Of a stretch of 64,000 nucleotides of DNA, positions 1 through 10,317 are shown piece by piece (within the stretch, counting starts at the first letter, position 1; each line of letters opens with the position of its first letter). The DNA comes from Galeruca laticollis (taxonomy: Eukaryota; Arthropoda; Insecta; Coleoptera; Chrysomelidae). Made by a program: the position numbers and the translations under genes. The notes beneath the pieces are model-generated. The model was given only the letters and a program-made list of their open reading frames with translations, was not told the DNA's origin and ran no database searches. The stretch covers positions 196,820,862-196,884,861 of the forward strand of contig OY998178.1 in the NCBI GenBank assembly GCA_963921935.1, given 5' to 3'.

Positions 1-57
1 TTCCGAAATCATAACATTTGTACTTTTTTTAGGCATAAAGGGGATAAGCCACCCTCA

Positions 58-113
58 GATATTAGTCAAGGCTAATATATAGTAAGATATTAGTCAAGGC
101 TAATATATAGTAT
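58..113. repeat. 28-bp direct repeat, two copies
   Basis: GATATTAGTCAAGGCTAATA and the following bases are repeated with a 28-bp period (58-85 and 86-113). Each unit also holds the small inverted repeat TTAG...CTAA. It lies between two copies of the GGGGATAAGCCAC motif. Confidence 0.75.
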
Positions 114-272
114 AAAACACAAAATATATAATTTATTCGAAACATTATGTACAAGTAATATGCCAATGTGATATTGATAGCAGCATCAAGAAGATAAGAC
201 AGCACGGGTGATAAAATGCATAAAAAATTAAGGCATAATAATTTTACCTAATAAGGGGATAAGCCACATATT

Positions 273-446
273 TTATTTACTCAGCTGCTCATCGCCACCC
301 GAAGATGTTTCGCTCACACTATCACTCTGTTCATCATCTTTATCACGTACACTGTCATCAGATCCAAAATCTGAGCCACTATCACTTTCCGAATCTTCAG
401 AGCAATACATACTTTGTGCAACCTTCGTACTGCCTGACGCCGCCAT
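273..446 (-). pseudogene. Short acidic Ser/Asp/Glu-rich reading frame, possible transposon tail
   Basis: An ATG at 446 opens a 57-codon frame ending in TAA at 273. After MAASGSTKVAQS the product is almost wholly Ser, Asp, Glu and Gly, with repeated SDS/SDD pairs. Such acidic stretches are common in linkers and tails of transposase genes, and the frame sits inside the GGGGATAAGCCAC motif array. I recognise no domain, and low-complexity frames arise easily by chance, so this is a weak call. It could equally be the first exon of an element continuing to the left. Confidence 0.3.
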
Positions 447-638
447 GATGCAATAAACGTGGCTTGTCCCGTTTTTACACTTAAAATACTTAATATTATT
501 TTTAATGCAATAAGAGGTTTGGTGGTTCGTTGTGCCATCTGTGTTACAATAGCGAATACTTTTATTTCATATGTAAGTAGATGCCTAATGATGTAGAAAA
601 TGGATTTAACTCATTTTTGAAAGATTGTGGCTTGTCTC

Positions 639-1397
639 GTTGTTGCCCCAAGGGCTTCAATTATAAGAGACATGTGAGTAGATGCTACAGGTATCAATTA
701 AAGTAAATGCTACAAGTATCCATTATAAAGATCCGCTTTGAAACATTGGATAATTAACAGTAACAAAGATAGTGAATGCATTCAAGACTCATGTACGATC
801 ATTGATGGAAATCGGTGAATATCTGTCCCAGGAGGTTTGCTTAATTCACGCTTACACAACCGTAAACTGTTAATACATACAGTTACAGGTTGGCAAATTA
901 ATTTTGGCAGTTGACTATGCACGAGAAATTCATATAACTTGACAACGTCGTAAACGCAGTTACCGGGAAGAGCAAGCGACGTACATTCCGCATTCAAAGT
1001 TTTAAAAGTTATGAGACTGCTAGTACGTACGAGGATAACACAATATTTTGAATTTGGATTTAAAAATAATAAATTGTGGCATATGTATAACGCTATATAA
1101 GATCGAGTTTACAAACAAAATAACATTAATGTGTTCTTTATTATTAATTAAATGAATAAGGAAATAAAAACCATTATATTTTTCTACGAAAATTGGGTTT
1201 TTTTGTACAAACATAATTATTTATTGCTTCAAAAACCATACGGGGAATTCTATAATTACCCTTTATTATTTTGTGTGATGTAAATTCCAAGAGACAGAAA
1301 CTTTCACCTTTACTTCAAATTAATGTCTCTGAAGTGGCCCCTTCATAATATTCGTCATTGAGGTTTATTTGTATATAAATTGGAAGTCAGGAGATAG
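639..1397. other. Non-coding debris
   Basis: No supportable gene. The only recognisable item is a 27-bp sequence at 884-910 matching the outer end of the DDE element at 10.7-12.8 kb (listed separately). The remainder is AT-rich with many stops in all frames. Confidence 0.5.
884..910 (+). repeat. TIR-like end of the DDE family found at 10.7-12.8 kb
   Basis: TACAGGTTGGCAAATTAATT and the next seven bases match, with one mismatch, the reverse complement of 12758-12784, the outer end of the IS630/Tc1-type element there. No partner end or transposase is seen near 884, so this is a lone end: either a truncated copy or one arm of a non-autonomous derivative. Confidence 0.6.
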
Positions 1398-1802
1398 GCA
1401 TGTACAAGAAAAAAATAATTCATAGGAGTATGTTAAGAGTGAAAGGGCAGGACAGAATATGATAAGAGCTGCAAGATAAAGAACACATGTTGATGAACCC
1501 AACCATGACCCATACATAGCTAGGTTACAAGGGAACCAAATGGTTAAGAAGTTTTTTGATAGTTATGACAAACCTAGATCCATACTAGGCATGTACAGAA
1601 AGACACGGGGTGGGAGTGTAAAGAGAAGAAAGAGGTGGCGGATATGCCAGAAGTTGTAGTCAGGAGAGAAGTCAACTTCGTCTCTCCTGGGTCATAGTTG
1701 GGTTCATCAACAAGTGTTCTTTATCTTGCAGCTCTTATCATATTCTGTCTTAATCTTTCACTCTTAACATACTCCTATGAATTCTTCTCTTCTTGTACAT
1801 GC
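1398..1802. mobile_element. Foldback element with arms of about 115 bp
   Basis: 1398-1512 and 1688-1802 are inverted copies of each other, differing by small substitutions and indels. GCATGTACAAGAA on the left faces TTCTTGTACATGC on the right, and the inner ends both carry TGGGTCAT or its complement. The spacer holds a further partial copy of the arm tip (about 1567-1595, CCATACTAGGCATGTACA) in the same orientation as the left arm, and a small hairpin at 1661-1689 (CAGGAGAGAAG / CTTCGTCTCTCCTG). No ORF. It may be a foldback transposon or an inverted duplication of one repeat. Confidence 0.75.
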
Positions 1803-2438
1803 CTAGTATGGGTCTAGGTGTGTAACAATTAACCTAAATTGAACAATCACATTGTGTTATTGACGCCGGGCTATGTATTGGACATAGTTTGGGTCATCAG
1901 GTCACAGTCACTTTACCATTTACATCTAATTCATATGGAAGGCAATCAGCTGTTGGGTTCACCTTGCCAGCGTACTTTTCCACCTTCGTCACTAGATTAT
2001 GTAAACTCCTCCATGGATGTATTTACAACCAAGTGTTTAATTTATGTTATCTAGCATGTTACACATATAAGTTTACTGCGCTTGTTTCCTGACTGGCTGG
2101 GGAATGGATCCAACCCCTAAGTCATTTTTCTATAGACAATCAAGCGTGGAGGGGTGTTATCTATTCATTTAGGTTAGATGACTGTTGGGAATTTGAATTT
2201 GAATGTAGATTTTTTTAATTTTATCACATCATTAACCTCATTTTTAAATTTAAAATAAAAGTAACATATAAAGTCACCTCCAATTTTCAGTTCGCTATAT
2301 GAATTTTTTCATCCTTTTAAACATACATTTGATTCAATGTTCATCGCACAAACACGTTGTATCGATACTTAGCTTTAGGTTGAACTGGTTCATCAACTGA
2401 TAATCCACTTGAATTGTATCTTTTTCTTCCGTCTGTAA
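1803..2438. other. No recognisable feature
   Basis: Two short overlapping frames near 1.84-2.09 kb show no domain, no splice context and no codon bias that I can see. I read the stretch as non-coding flank between the foldback element and pogo-A. Confidence 0.5.
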
Positions 2439-2628
2439 TAGGGGAGAGTGGTCGAATATCGACCACTTAAGCAAAATTGTTCATAACTGTATATGTAATA
2501 TATGTATAAAGACGCTTTGTATATGAAATTACCTCAAAAACTATAAGTAACGTTATGGCAAAAAAAGATAATGGAATAAATAATGTTTTTTCTTTTCTAA
2601 TGTACAAAACTCATACCGGTACTTTTCT

Positions 2629-2702
2629 GGATAATATCGACCAGTCGGATAAAATCAACCATAAAGTCGGGTAATGTCAACCATATCGGGTAATATCAAC
2701 CA
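2629..2702. repeat. Subterminal motif array of pogo-A
   Basis: Four 15-bp units read GGATAATATCGACCA, GGATAAAATCAACCA, GGGTAATGTCAACCA and GGGTAATATCAACCA, separated by 3-4 bases. They resemble the inner part of the TIR (GGTCGAATATCGACCA). The spacing and orientation suggest repeated transposase-binding sites, which is inference. Confidence 0.8.
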
Positions 2703-2750
2703 AATTTTTTAAATTTAGTTTATTCAAAAAGTAAGGTTACAACAAACTTT

Positions 2751-4567
2751 TTAACATTTACTACAAACATAATCTTTAGCATTTTCAATGATTGTGCAAT
2801 CTGCATGCGTCCACACGGCACATGAACGGCATCTCCACCATACTTCATTTGATTTTCCAAACTCTTGACAAACAGAACATATGTCGGCATTTGTAGAATT
2901 ATCTTTCTTTTCGGGAACTATACGTCGTGAAGCTTTTTTCAGCTTCTCCTGTTTAATATCTTTTTGTTTTTTTCGCGATTTGGTTCTAGTTGTTACTGTT
3001 GGCAAGGGTAGAAATTCTGCAAAGCTTCTATTTTCCACGGGTAGCTGAAGTGTCGGATCATCATCGTCGGTCAATTCATCGTCTACAATTTCTTCAAGCT
3101 CTAATTCTGAAGATTCACTACCAAAGGAAGGTGTACGGTGACGTTTTGTCTTAGATGGTCCAGGGATAGGCGACGGAGCTTTTAATGGAGATGGTTGTTG
3201 AACTGTGGAGGTAGGTGATATAGGAAGTGCTCTTTTCATGGAAGGTGGATCGTGTTGTTTTATCTTAGATGGTCCAGGTACAGGATGCAGTGTTTTTTCT
3301 AATCGTGTTATTGCATTTGTTTCAGCAATTATCGGTTCTTGATTCTGCTCAGCATTTGGCGCTGGATCGACTGGTAAGGTACTGAACTCTTCATCACTGA
3401 ATACAGATCGGTTAAATGGATAAATGCCAGTAGTTTCGAAAGCCTTGACCCCTTTTTCTACAGCTGCCACTTTATTAAAAGCAGTTTTAAATAACTCCGC
3501 AATATCCGTTTGCAGAATCTTCTCGTGTTTTCTTGCTTTGATATATCTATCGCATTCTTGATTGTATGCACTCTCTAATGGTCCGAAAAAACCAACATCG
3601 AGCGGTTGCAACCGGTGTGGGGCGGAACTGAAACAACTTTAATGCCATTATCTCTGCAATAATGATATGACCTTAAAGTTGAATGAGTGGAGTGGTTATC
3701 CATTAATAACAGGACCGGATCATCTTTACTAGCTTTTGTAAATTTTGCAAAATGTTGAATCCAGTCTTCAAAAATCTCCTCAGTAATCCATCCAGACTTA
3801 GAGCACCTATATACAGCACCAGTTGGCCCGTTTCTTTCTAGAGCTTCTTTCATTCTCTTTCGTTTGAAAATAAACATCGGTGGAACAAACGAACCTGCAG
3901 CACTCATCGCTACAACAACAGTTACAAGTTGGCCCCTCTCACCACTTGTGACAGCTCCTACCTGTTTTTGACCTTTCTGGGCAATAATGCGGCTTGGCAC
4001 GTGAACGTTACTGATCCCTGTTTCGTCTACATTGAAGATGCGATGAGCTTCAAAAGTGTGTTCAGAGTAGAGCTTATCTAAATTATCATAAAATATCGTA
4101 ACTTCATTTTTATTGAATGCCAACACACGGCTCAGACTTGTGGCTTCCGGTTTACGGCAGCTCAATGTCGGGTTGCGCCGCATAAATGCATAGAACCAAT
4201 CTTTTCCACACATTGCTTTCTCTTTATTAAAAGTGTTTTTTATTTTATTGGTTTGTGCAAATTCAAATGCAAGTTTTCTTATGGACGAAGATGTTAGTCC
4301 ATAAAAAAGGCGAGAGAGGTTTATAACATGTTTTGCGAGATCTTCTTCTTGCTGAACAGTAAAAACAGATTTTCTGCCCATTTTGTACTTTTTTGTAGCG
4401 AAGCGACCTTTTAAACGGTCTTGTAATGTTCCATATGGAATATTGAACATTTGTGCAGTTTTTCGTATGGAAGCAACTTTGTCATGTATTGTCTTAAGCG
4501 CACGTTCCATATCCTTTTCAGACCACGAAGCGCGAGAAGTTTTGCGTGTATACTTTTGACGAGGCAT
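2751..4567 (-). pseudogene. pogo-A transposase with C-terminal PHD-like finger, frameshifted
   Basis: The transposase cuts and pastes the surrounding element. From ATG at 4567 (MPRQKYTRK) it has an N-terminal psq-type helix-turn-helix (about residues 12-55), a second CENP-B-type DNA-binding region (about 70-145) and a DDE nuclease with NVDETG (Asp181) and LLLMDNHSTH (Asp290). The frame breaks near 3605: the downstream frame resumes with RLQPLDVGFFGPL, which carries the third acidic residue, so a small deletion has removed a few codons and shifted phase. A low-complexity linker with PGPSK repeats and an acidic patch follows. A final Cys/His cluster (CSVCQ, WWRCRSC, WTHADC, CSKC) has PHD-finger spacing. 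CTTTTACAG abuts the ATG and a strong donor GTAAGTAATG lies upstream near 4792 on this strand, so a 5' UTR intron is likely. Confidence 0.88.
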
Positions 4568-5132
4568 CTGTAAAAGAATAAACGCCATTGGTACAATATC
4601 GATCACAGTAGGAAAATATCGATCACCCCGGTTGACATTAGCCGACTGCACGTGGTAGACAAAAAAGATGAATTACAAAAAAAATCTGTGAAAATGTAAC
4701 GATAATTCATCACACATAATAAGAACATACATATCTAATTACCTTACTGCACAAAAATCAAAGCTACAATCAAATTAAATCATTACTTACTTCCGTATCG
4801 GTGTCACAAATATTATAAGGAATAAGGCAAAATTTAACATCAAGCATTCACTACGGTCAAACATCGACTAAGTGCGTAGGTGACTGTATACATAGTAAAT
4901 ACCATCCCAGCGCATGCGGTCTCGCTCTATTAAGAAGTTGAAAAGCTTCAAGAATTGGGTAGGGGTGTGTGATCGATATTGGACAGCGGTTGATATTCGA
5001 CCACTCTTCCCTAAGATCTTCTCACTTTCAAATTCAAAATATTGTATTTCTTGGCGAGAGCGAAGCGGCTGGTTGTGTTTATCCAATATATAATCATAAG
5101 AGAGACCTACGGAATTTGTAGTTCGGCCAGTT

Positions 5133-5321
5133 CTCATCGATTTAAGAAAAATATTTCCATTTGAAGAAGTTTCTGACAACTGTCACTTTTCAAAATTAGA
5201 TACGCTTTCAGGCGCGATGTATTTTTCTCACCTTGATTTCTTACAAGGGTATTACCAAATCGAACTAGACCCTTCTAGTAGACCATTTACAGCTTTTAGT
5301 ACCGACAAAAGTCAATTTCAA
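5133..5321 (+). pseudogene. Ty3/gypsy reverse transcriptase fragment
   Basis: An open stretch reads through SKLDTLSGAMYFSHLDFLQG and then YYQIELDPSSRPFTAFSTDK, the region around the first catalytic aspartate of gypsy-type RT (F-S-x-L-D-x-x-x-G-Y-x-Q-I). Only about 60 codons survive; the frame ends just after 5321 and nothing else of gag, protease, RNase H or integrase is nearby. It sits between pogo-A and the start of the LINE and is an old truncated scrap. Confidence 0.85.
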
Positions 5322-5344
5322 AATAACTGATTATAATCGTCAGA

Positions 5345-8330
5345 ATGACCACATTTTGTCAGTATCGGTACACCGTACCGTTATCATATTTTGATCAGTT
5401 TTCACAACTTGCTTGTAATCATTCTATGTTTTCTAGATCATTTTATAATTGTATTTCTTTTTATCCTATGTCTGCTAACGTTGTTGCTTCTTCTCTTGAT
5501 AGCAAATTCTGTAATATTTGTGAAAAATCCTTCAAAACAACAAAAGGTCTCAAAATTCATAACGGTAAAGTTCATAAAATTTCGAATACAAAATCCAGTT
5601 TGAATGAATCAGCTTTCAAACAACCTGTCAATCTCGTTTCTTTGCCTCATTCTACTGAAGATGCGTCATCTAATACAACATTTCAAGAATAATTATCCTT
5701 TTTGAAACGATCCTGTCACATCATGAAAAGGATTCCTAAGTCTGCTAGGAATTGCTCTGCCTCTGCTCTCTGTGAATCTATAGATGAGTGTTTACATACC
5801 AACTCTTCAACAAACTGGGAAAACTTATTAACTTTTCCTTATATGTTATTCACCATCCCACGTACCAAGAAGTCCCTTAGATCTTCTCTCAAATCTCTTA
5901 TAAAGAAAAACATCAAACTTCTCAATTCCAAGACCAATTTCATTCCATATCAAATCGATAAAAGGAAATATAACCAAAACTATTCTAAGCTTGTTTTGAG
6001 TAAAATAGCTGATGGTGACATAAGGTCAGCTATCAGAATCTTGAGCTCCAATGATACATTGACTAAATACATGATACCATACTTTCAGTTCTCCGATCAA
6101 AACACCCTCGATCAATTTCCTTCTCGAATTCTCTGGATTCGCAACCACCAAACGATTTTTCAGGATTAACGGTGTTCCAGTTTTCAGAACATGAAGTTTT
6201 GGAGACAACAAAATCTTTTCTTTCTGGTTCTGCTGGTGGTTTAGATTCTTTTCGCCCTAGCCACATGCAAGACCTCATCAGCCATAGTTCTGGAAATTCA
6301 GGACAGAAACTTCTTTCTTCTGTTACAAAATTATGTAACTTTATTTTAACAGGTAGGGTTTGTCCGTAAATGTGTCCTATACTTTTTGGTGCTTCACTGT
6401 GTGCTCTTCAGAAAAAAGATGGGGGAGTAAGACCGATTGCTGTTGGTACCTTTTATCGTCATTTGGTAGCTAAACTTTGTTGTATGAGGATCAAAGATGA
6501 ACTAGGATCGATGTTACGCCCTCTACAGTTTGGTTTCGGTACTGCAGGTGGATGTGAAGCTGTTGCTCATGCTGCTCGTAGATATATTAATTTCCATCCA
6601 AATCCTGATTCAAAAATTTTCCTCAAAATAGATTTCAAAAATGCCTTCAACACCATTGATAGGAACATTATGCTTCGTAAAGTTAAAGATTCGTTTACAG
6701 GATTGTTTCCATTCTTGAGTCAGTGTTATAAATCAGCTTCCTATTTGAGTTTTGGAGAACATCTGATTCTGTCAGAAAGAGGGGTTCAACAAGGTGATCC
6801 CTTAGGTCCTGCTCTTTTTTGTCTGACCATCGACGAACTCACTAGAAATTTATCTCCTGAATTTAATTGTTGGTATTTGGACGATGGCTCAATCGCTGGC
6901 GATGAAAACATTGTTTCAAAGGATTTAGAAAAAATTATTAATTATTCAAAAAATCTTGGACTTGAGCTAAATTTTGATAAATGCGAGCTGATTTCTCTTT
7001 TAAATTCGAATAATATTTTGAAAATGACTCCTGATATAAGAATTTTGGATAAGTCTAAATGGAATCTCCTAGGTACGCCTCTTTCTAAAGATTCAATTTC
7101 AAATTATCTTCGTGAAAAACGTGAATCACTCCAATTGTTGACCACTAGATTAAACAAACTTCTCAAACACGTCGCATTTTTCCTTTTGAAAAATTGTTTG
7201 GCCATTCTAAAACTCATGTACGCCCTCAGATGTTCCCCCACTTAGTCAATTAGAGCTCGACGAATTTGATAATTTACTCCGTAACACGACTGAATATGTT
7301 ACAAACAATTATTTTAATAATGATTCATGGCTCGAAGCAACGCTTCCTGTAAACCTTGGCGGACTAGGGCTACGTTCGGCTTCTTCCTTAGCTTTATCAG
7401 CTTTTCTTTCATCAGTCAATAGTGTTTCTGTTCTTATTGATGCTATCTTTCCTCCTATATTCATCAATATCAAAGATGATTCTTATGCTGAAGGTGAATT
7501 ACTTTGGCAAGCCGCAACTAATATTGATCCTCCCACAGATAAAAAGAATATACAGAAAATATGGGACCGACCTCTTCTGAATATTATAACTGATAAACTT
7601 CTGAAATCTACAAGTGTATATGATAAGGCTCGTCTGAAAACAGTAATGATCAAGGAGTCAGGTGCTTGGCTAAATGCTTTACCTGTTGCATCTCTTGGAA
7701 CGCTATTAGACGATGAATCTTTCAGAATAGCAGTAGGGCTTAGGATGGGTTCATCAATATGTGTGCCTCATACTTGTATTTGTGGTAGTGTTGTTGATGA
7801 GAAAGGTGTACATGGTTTGAGTTGCAAGAGAAGTGCAGGGTATACATCTCGACATTACCAGGTGAATGACATATTGAAATAGGCTTTGGTGTCAGTGGAT
7901 GTTCCTGCAACCTTTAGGTACCAGTTGAGATGATGGTAAACGACCCAATGGTATGTCTCTCATACCCTGGAAATACGGTGAACCTGTAGTATGGGACTTC
8001 ACTTGCGTTGACACTGTAGTGGCTCCCCATCTAAACAAAAGTTCTATGTCAGCTGGAAGTGCAGCTGTGTTTGACGAAAAATTGAAACATAAAAAATTCA
8101 AAAATCTTGGTAACAACTATTTGTTCCATCCAGTAGCAGTTGAAACTTTTGGTGTTTATGGCCCGGAATCTCTGTTATTTGTTCATGAACTCGGAAGGAG
8201 ATTAGGCCAAGCAACGAAGGATAACCGTTCTACGTCTTTTTTGATAGAGGGAATTAGTATTGCTATTCAACGTGGTAATGCTGCTTCGGTTCTTGGAACT
8301 ATTCCTCCATCACATAATTTGCATGAGATC
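5345..8330 (+). pseudogene. Decayed non-LTR retrotransposon ORF (C2H2 finger, RT, knuckle, nuclease-like)
   Basis: Successive frames collinear on the plus strand make one broken ORF. Near 5510-5578 is a C2H2 finger (FCNICEKSF...KVHK). Around 6170-6370 lies the pre-RT block (LSGSAGGLDSFRPSHMQDL). 6370-7245 is the RT: GGVRPIAVGTFYRHLVAKLC, KIDFKNAFNTIDR, GVQQGDPLGPALF and WYLDDG (6871-6888). 7775-7870 carries a Cys/His knuckle (CICG...GVHGLSC...RHYQVND). 7932-8320 is the C-terminal block (IPWKYGEPVVWDFTCVDT), which I compare with restriction-like nucleases of site-specific LINEs. Damage includes stops at 5690, 6367 and 7880 and phase changes at about 7230 and 7900. The expected acidic residue in the RPDG motif is Asn here (RPNG, 7941-7952). 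The element resembles R2-type LINEs in layout, but I do not assign a clade. Confidence 0.85.
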
Positions 8331-9896
8331 ATGCATTGCCCTCATTTCAGTACCGAACCAAAATCCCTTCGAGACAAGCCGACAGCTAGTCATCAGTCTC
8401 CTACCAAATTTAATTTGCAAGTGATTGATTCACCTTCTTCTTTTTCAATACGGCCAATGGAAGATAGTGACGTGGTAACTGAAGAAGCAAGAAGCAGCCA
8501 TTCCCTCTCTGGAAATTATTCGAGAGTTAACAACTTCTCTTCGTACATTTCAATTTCGACCAAAGATTTTCAGAGAGGGTATGACACTCAAGCAGAACAA
8601 AAGAATGACAAGGAATGTATTAGCAAAGTGATTCAGACCAACGATCTATCGACATCTCCCAAACTTACCAAAACCGCAATTTCTCCATCTAATTCAATAG
8701 CAAATAACATCGAGTCAAATTCCTTATCACGTAGATCAATTGAGAGAGACAGTAATAGAATCCGAGATTATTCGGATATTGATAGTGGTTGCGAAAGAGC
8801 TGTTAACAATTACTCCACGATTAGGTCCTTGAAGGGTGTTTCCCAAAAATCTCTGGGTCTTAATGGCCTCAAAAATATCGATAACACATGTTTCATGAAT
8901 AGCGTTATCCAATGCCTATCGGATACAAGGTGGCTATTAGAATATTTAAGTAAAGATACATACATGAGAGATAATAACACATGCATATCCAGCATGAAGG
9001 GAGCTCTAATTAAAGCATTTGCTGAAGTTATCAAATAGCTTTGGTCTGAAGACGGTTCGGACAGGGTGGTTAATACCGTATCATTAAAAAGTCAGATTCA
9101 GCGATTCGCTCCAAGGTTCATGGGATATGCTCAACAAGATGCGCAGGAGTTCCTTCGTTACCTATTAGAAGGACTTCACGGAGATATCAACAGGGTACAT
9201 GAAAAACCTAAACCCATATTAACAGAAATTGATGAAAATCTCAGTGACAATGAAAAAGCACAATAATCTTGGTTAAGACATCTGCAAATGGACAACTCCA
9301 AGATCGTAGATAACTTCGTTGGTCAATTAAAATCCACACTCAAGTGTACATATTGTGGTCACTGTTCTGTTACCTTTGATCCCTTTTGGGATTTATCCCT
9401 TCACATACCCCAAAGAACAGGTCAATTACGTCTCTCATAATGTTTGGATTCGTTTACAAGAGCAGAATCGCTCGACTGTGATGAGAAACCGACATGTTCG
9501 AAATGTAAGGAACGAAGACTATGCACTAAATCATTTTCCATTCATAAATTTCCGAAAATCCTGGTTATTCACCTGAAGCGCTTTTCGCCGACAGAAAGAT
9601 TTAGGCGAAAACTTAATGTTACAATAGATTTTCCAATAGAAGGGCTTGATATCATCCATTACGGAGCTGATAATGTGGCACCCTGTAGGTACAACCTCTA
9701 CGCTATATCAAATCACAGCGGAATCACTTACAGTGGTCACTACACGGCATACTGCCGACATCCCTACACTGGACAGTGGCACGAATATAATGATTCAAGG
9801 GTGTCATCAATATCATCGAAATCTTTAGTCAGTGGGGAAGCATACGTTCTCTCCTATGAACAAGAAGGCATGAAGTCCTACGTTTTAAGTCAGTAA
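8330..9896 (+). pseudogene. Intronless USP2-like ubiquitin protease fused to the LINE
   Basis: USP proteases remove ubiquitin from proteins. This copy carries the whole USP catalytic core: the Cys box GLKNIDNTCFMNS (catalytic Cys codon 8889-8891), the GYAQQDAQEFLRYLLEGLH block, zinc-binding CTYCG and CSKC pairs, SIHKFPKILVIHLKRFS, and the His box ending SGHYTAYCR (His codon 9738-9740) with YNDSRV. The core most resembles USP2. A Ser-rich N-terminal tail (about 8340-8820) precedes it. There are no introns, as in a processed copy. The frame is the same as the LINE C-terminus from 7953 onward, with no indel, only stops at 9036 (TAG), 9264 (TAA) and 9438 (TAA), each one substitution from a plausible sense codon. 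No poly(A) tract is visible after 9896. I infer capture of a spliced mRNA by the LINE machinery; the exact junction (about 8310-8350) cannot be set by eye. Confidence 0.88.
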
Positions 9897-10317
9897 CTTT
9901 TTTTAAATTTAAATTAGCATTTTTATGTATATTATGTTTTGTATTGTCGTTTTAAATTGTTCAATTTATGTATAAAATGTCAAATTAAATCTTTAACACT
10001 TTGTAATGTTATACACTTGTTGTTTTACGACACCTGGCTTATTAGCCACCGTATATAAACGTCAAACTTGTCATCGGATACCATTTAGTTTATACTTCCG
10101 AATGGGACTTTTCATGATGTAAAATGTACTTGTACACTCTCTTAAAGAGGTATTTTAATGTTTTTAATCATTTTATTGTAACAATGACTTAACATCATAC
10201 ATTGATTCATTTTTATTCACTGGATGTATTTTGACACCTGTTATAGGATCTTTTTTATGACGTAAGTTCAACTTTGATAAATTGTTTTTTCAAATTTTAC
10301 AAACATTATAATTTTAT
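9897..10317. other. USP2-like 3' UTR relic and unclassified DNA
   Basis: AT-rich sequence following the USP2-like stop, with an AATTAAA near 9984 that could be a decayed polyadenylation signal. No A-tract, target duplication or ORF is visible. Confidence 0.4.

Larger units (their letters stand above)
40..638. repeat. Array of GGGGATAAGCCAC-type motifs, probable transposon end
   Basis: The 13-mer GGGGATAAGCCAC occurs at 40-52 and 255-267. Its near reverse complement (GTGGCTTGTCCC or GTGGCTTGTCTC) occurs at 459-470 and 627-638. Short motifs repeated in both orientations around an ORF are what the ends of the pogo elements further along this window look like, so I infer a fragment of a fourth, truncated pogo-like family. 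No TIR pair or TA duplication can be fixed because the left part may lie outside the window. Confidence 0.4.
2441..5011 (-). mobile_element. pogo-A: complete pogo/Tigger-type DNA transposon
   Basis: The left end GGGGAGAGTGGTCGAATATC (2441-2460) is mirrored by GATATTCGACCACTCTTCCC (4992-5011), one mismatch in 20. TA flanks both sides (2439-2440 and 5012-5013), the target duplication of the Tc1/mariner/pogo group. The 2,571-bp element encodes its transposase on the minus strand. Just inside the ends are extra copies of the TIR core: an array at 2629-2702, and ATATCGATCA or GATATTCGACC variants at 4611-4637 and 4968-5003. These may be additional transposase-binding sites. The transposase is broken by one frameshift, so this copy is probably non-autonomous unless the break is an assembly error. 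Confidence 0.93.

Noticed and set aside
1839..2092. Two overlapping plus-strand ORFs of about 70 codons
   Set aside because: No recognisable domain, non-ATG-independent support or splice signals; length is expected by chance.
4868..5179. 103-codon minus-strand ORF ending in pogo-A
   Set aside because: It crosses the TIR and TA flank of pogo-A and has no domain. The opposite strand in the second half holds gypsy RT, which better explains it.
8810..9034. Minus-strand ORF over the USP Cys box
   Set aside because: Antisense shadow of the USP catalytic domain.
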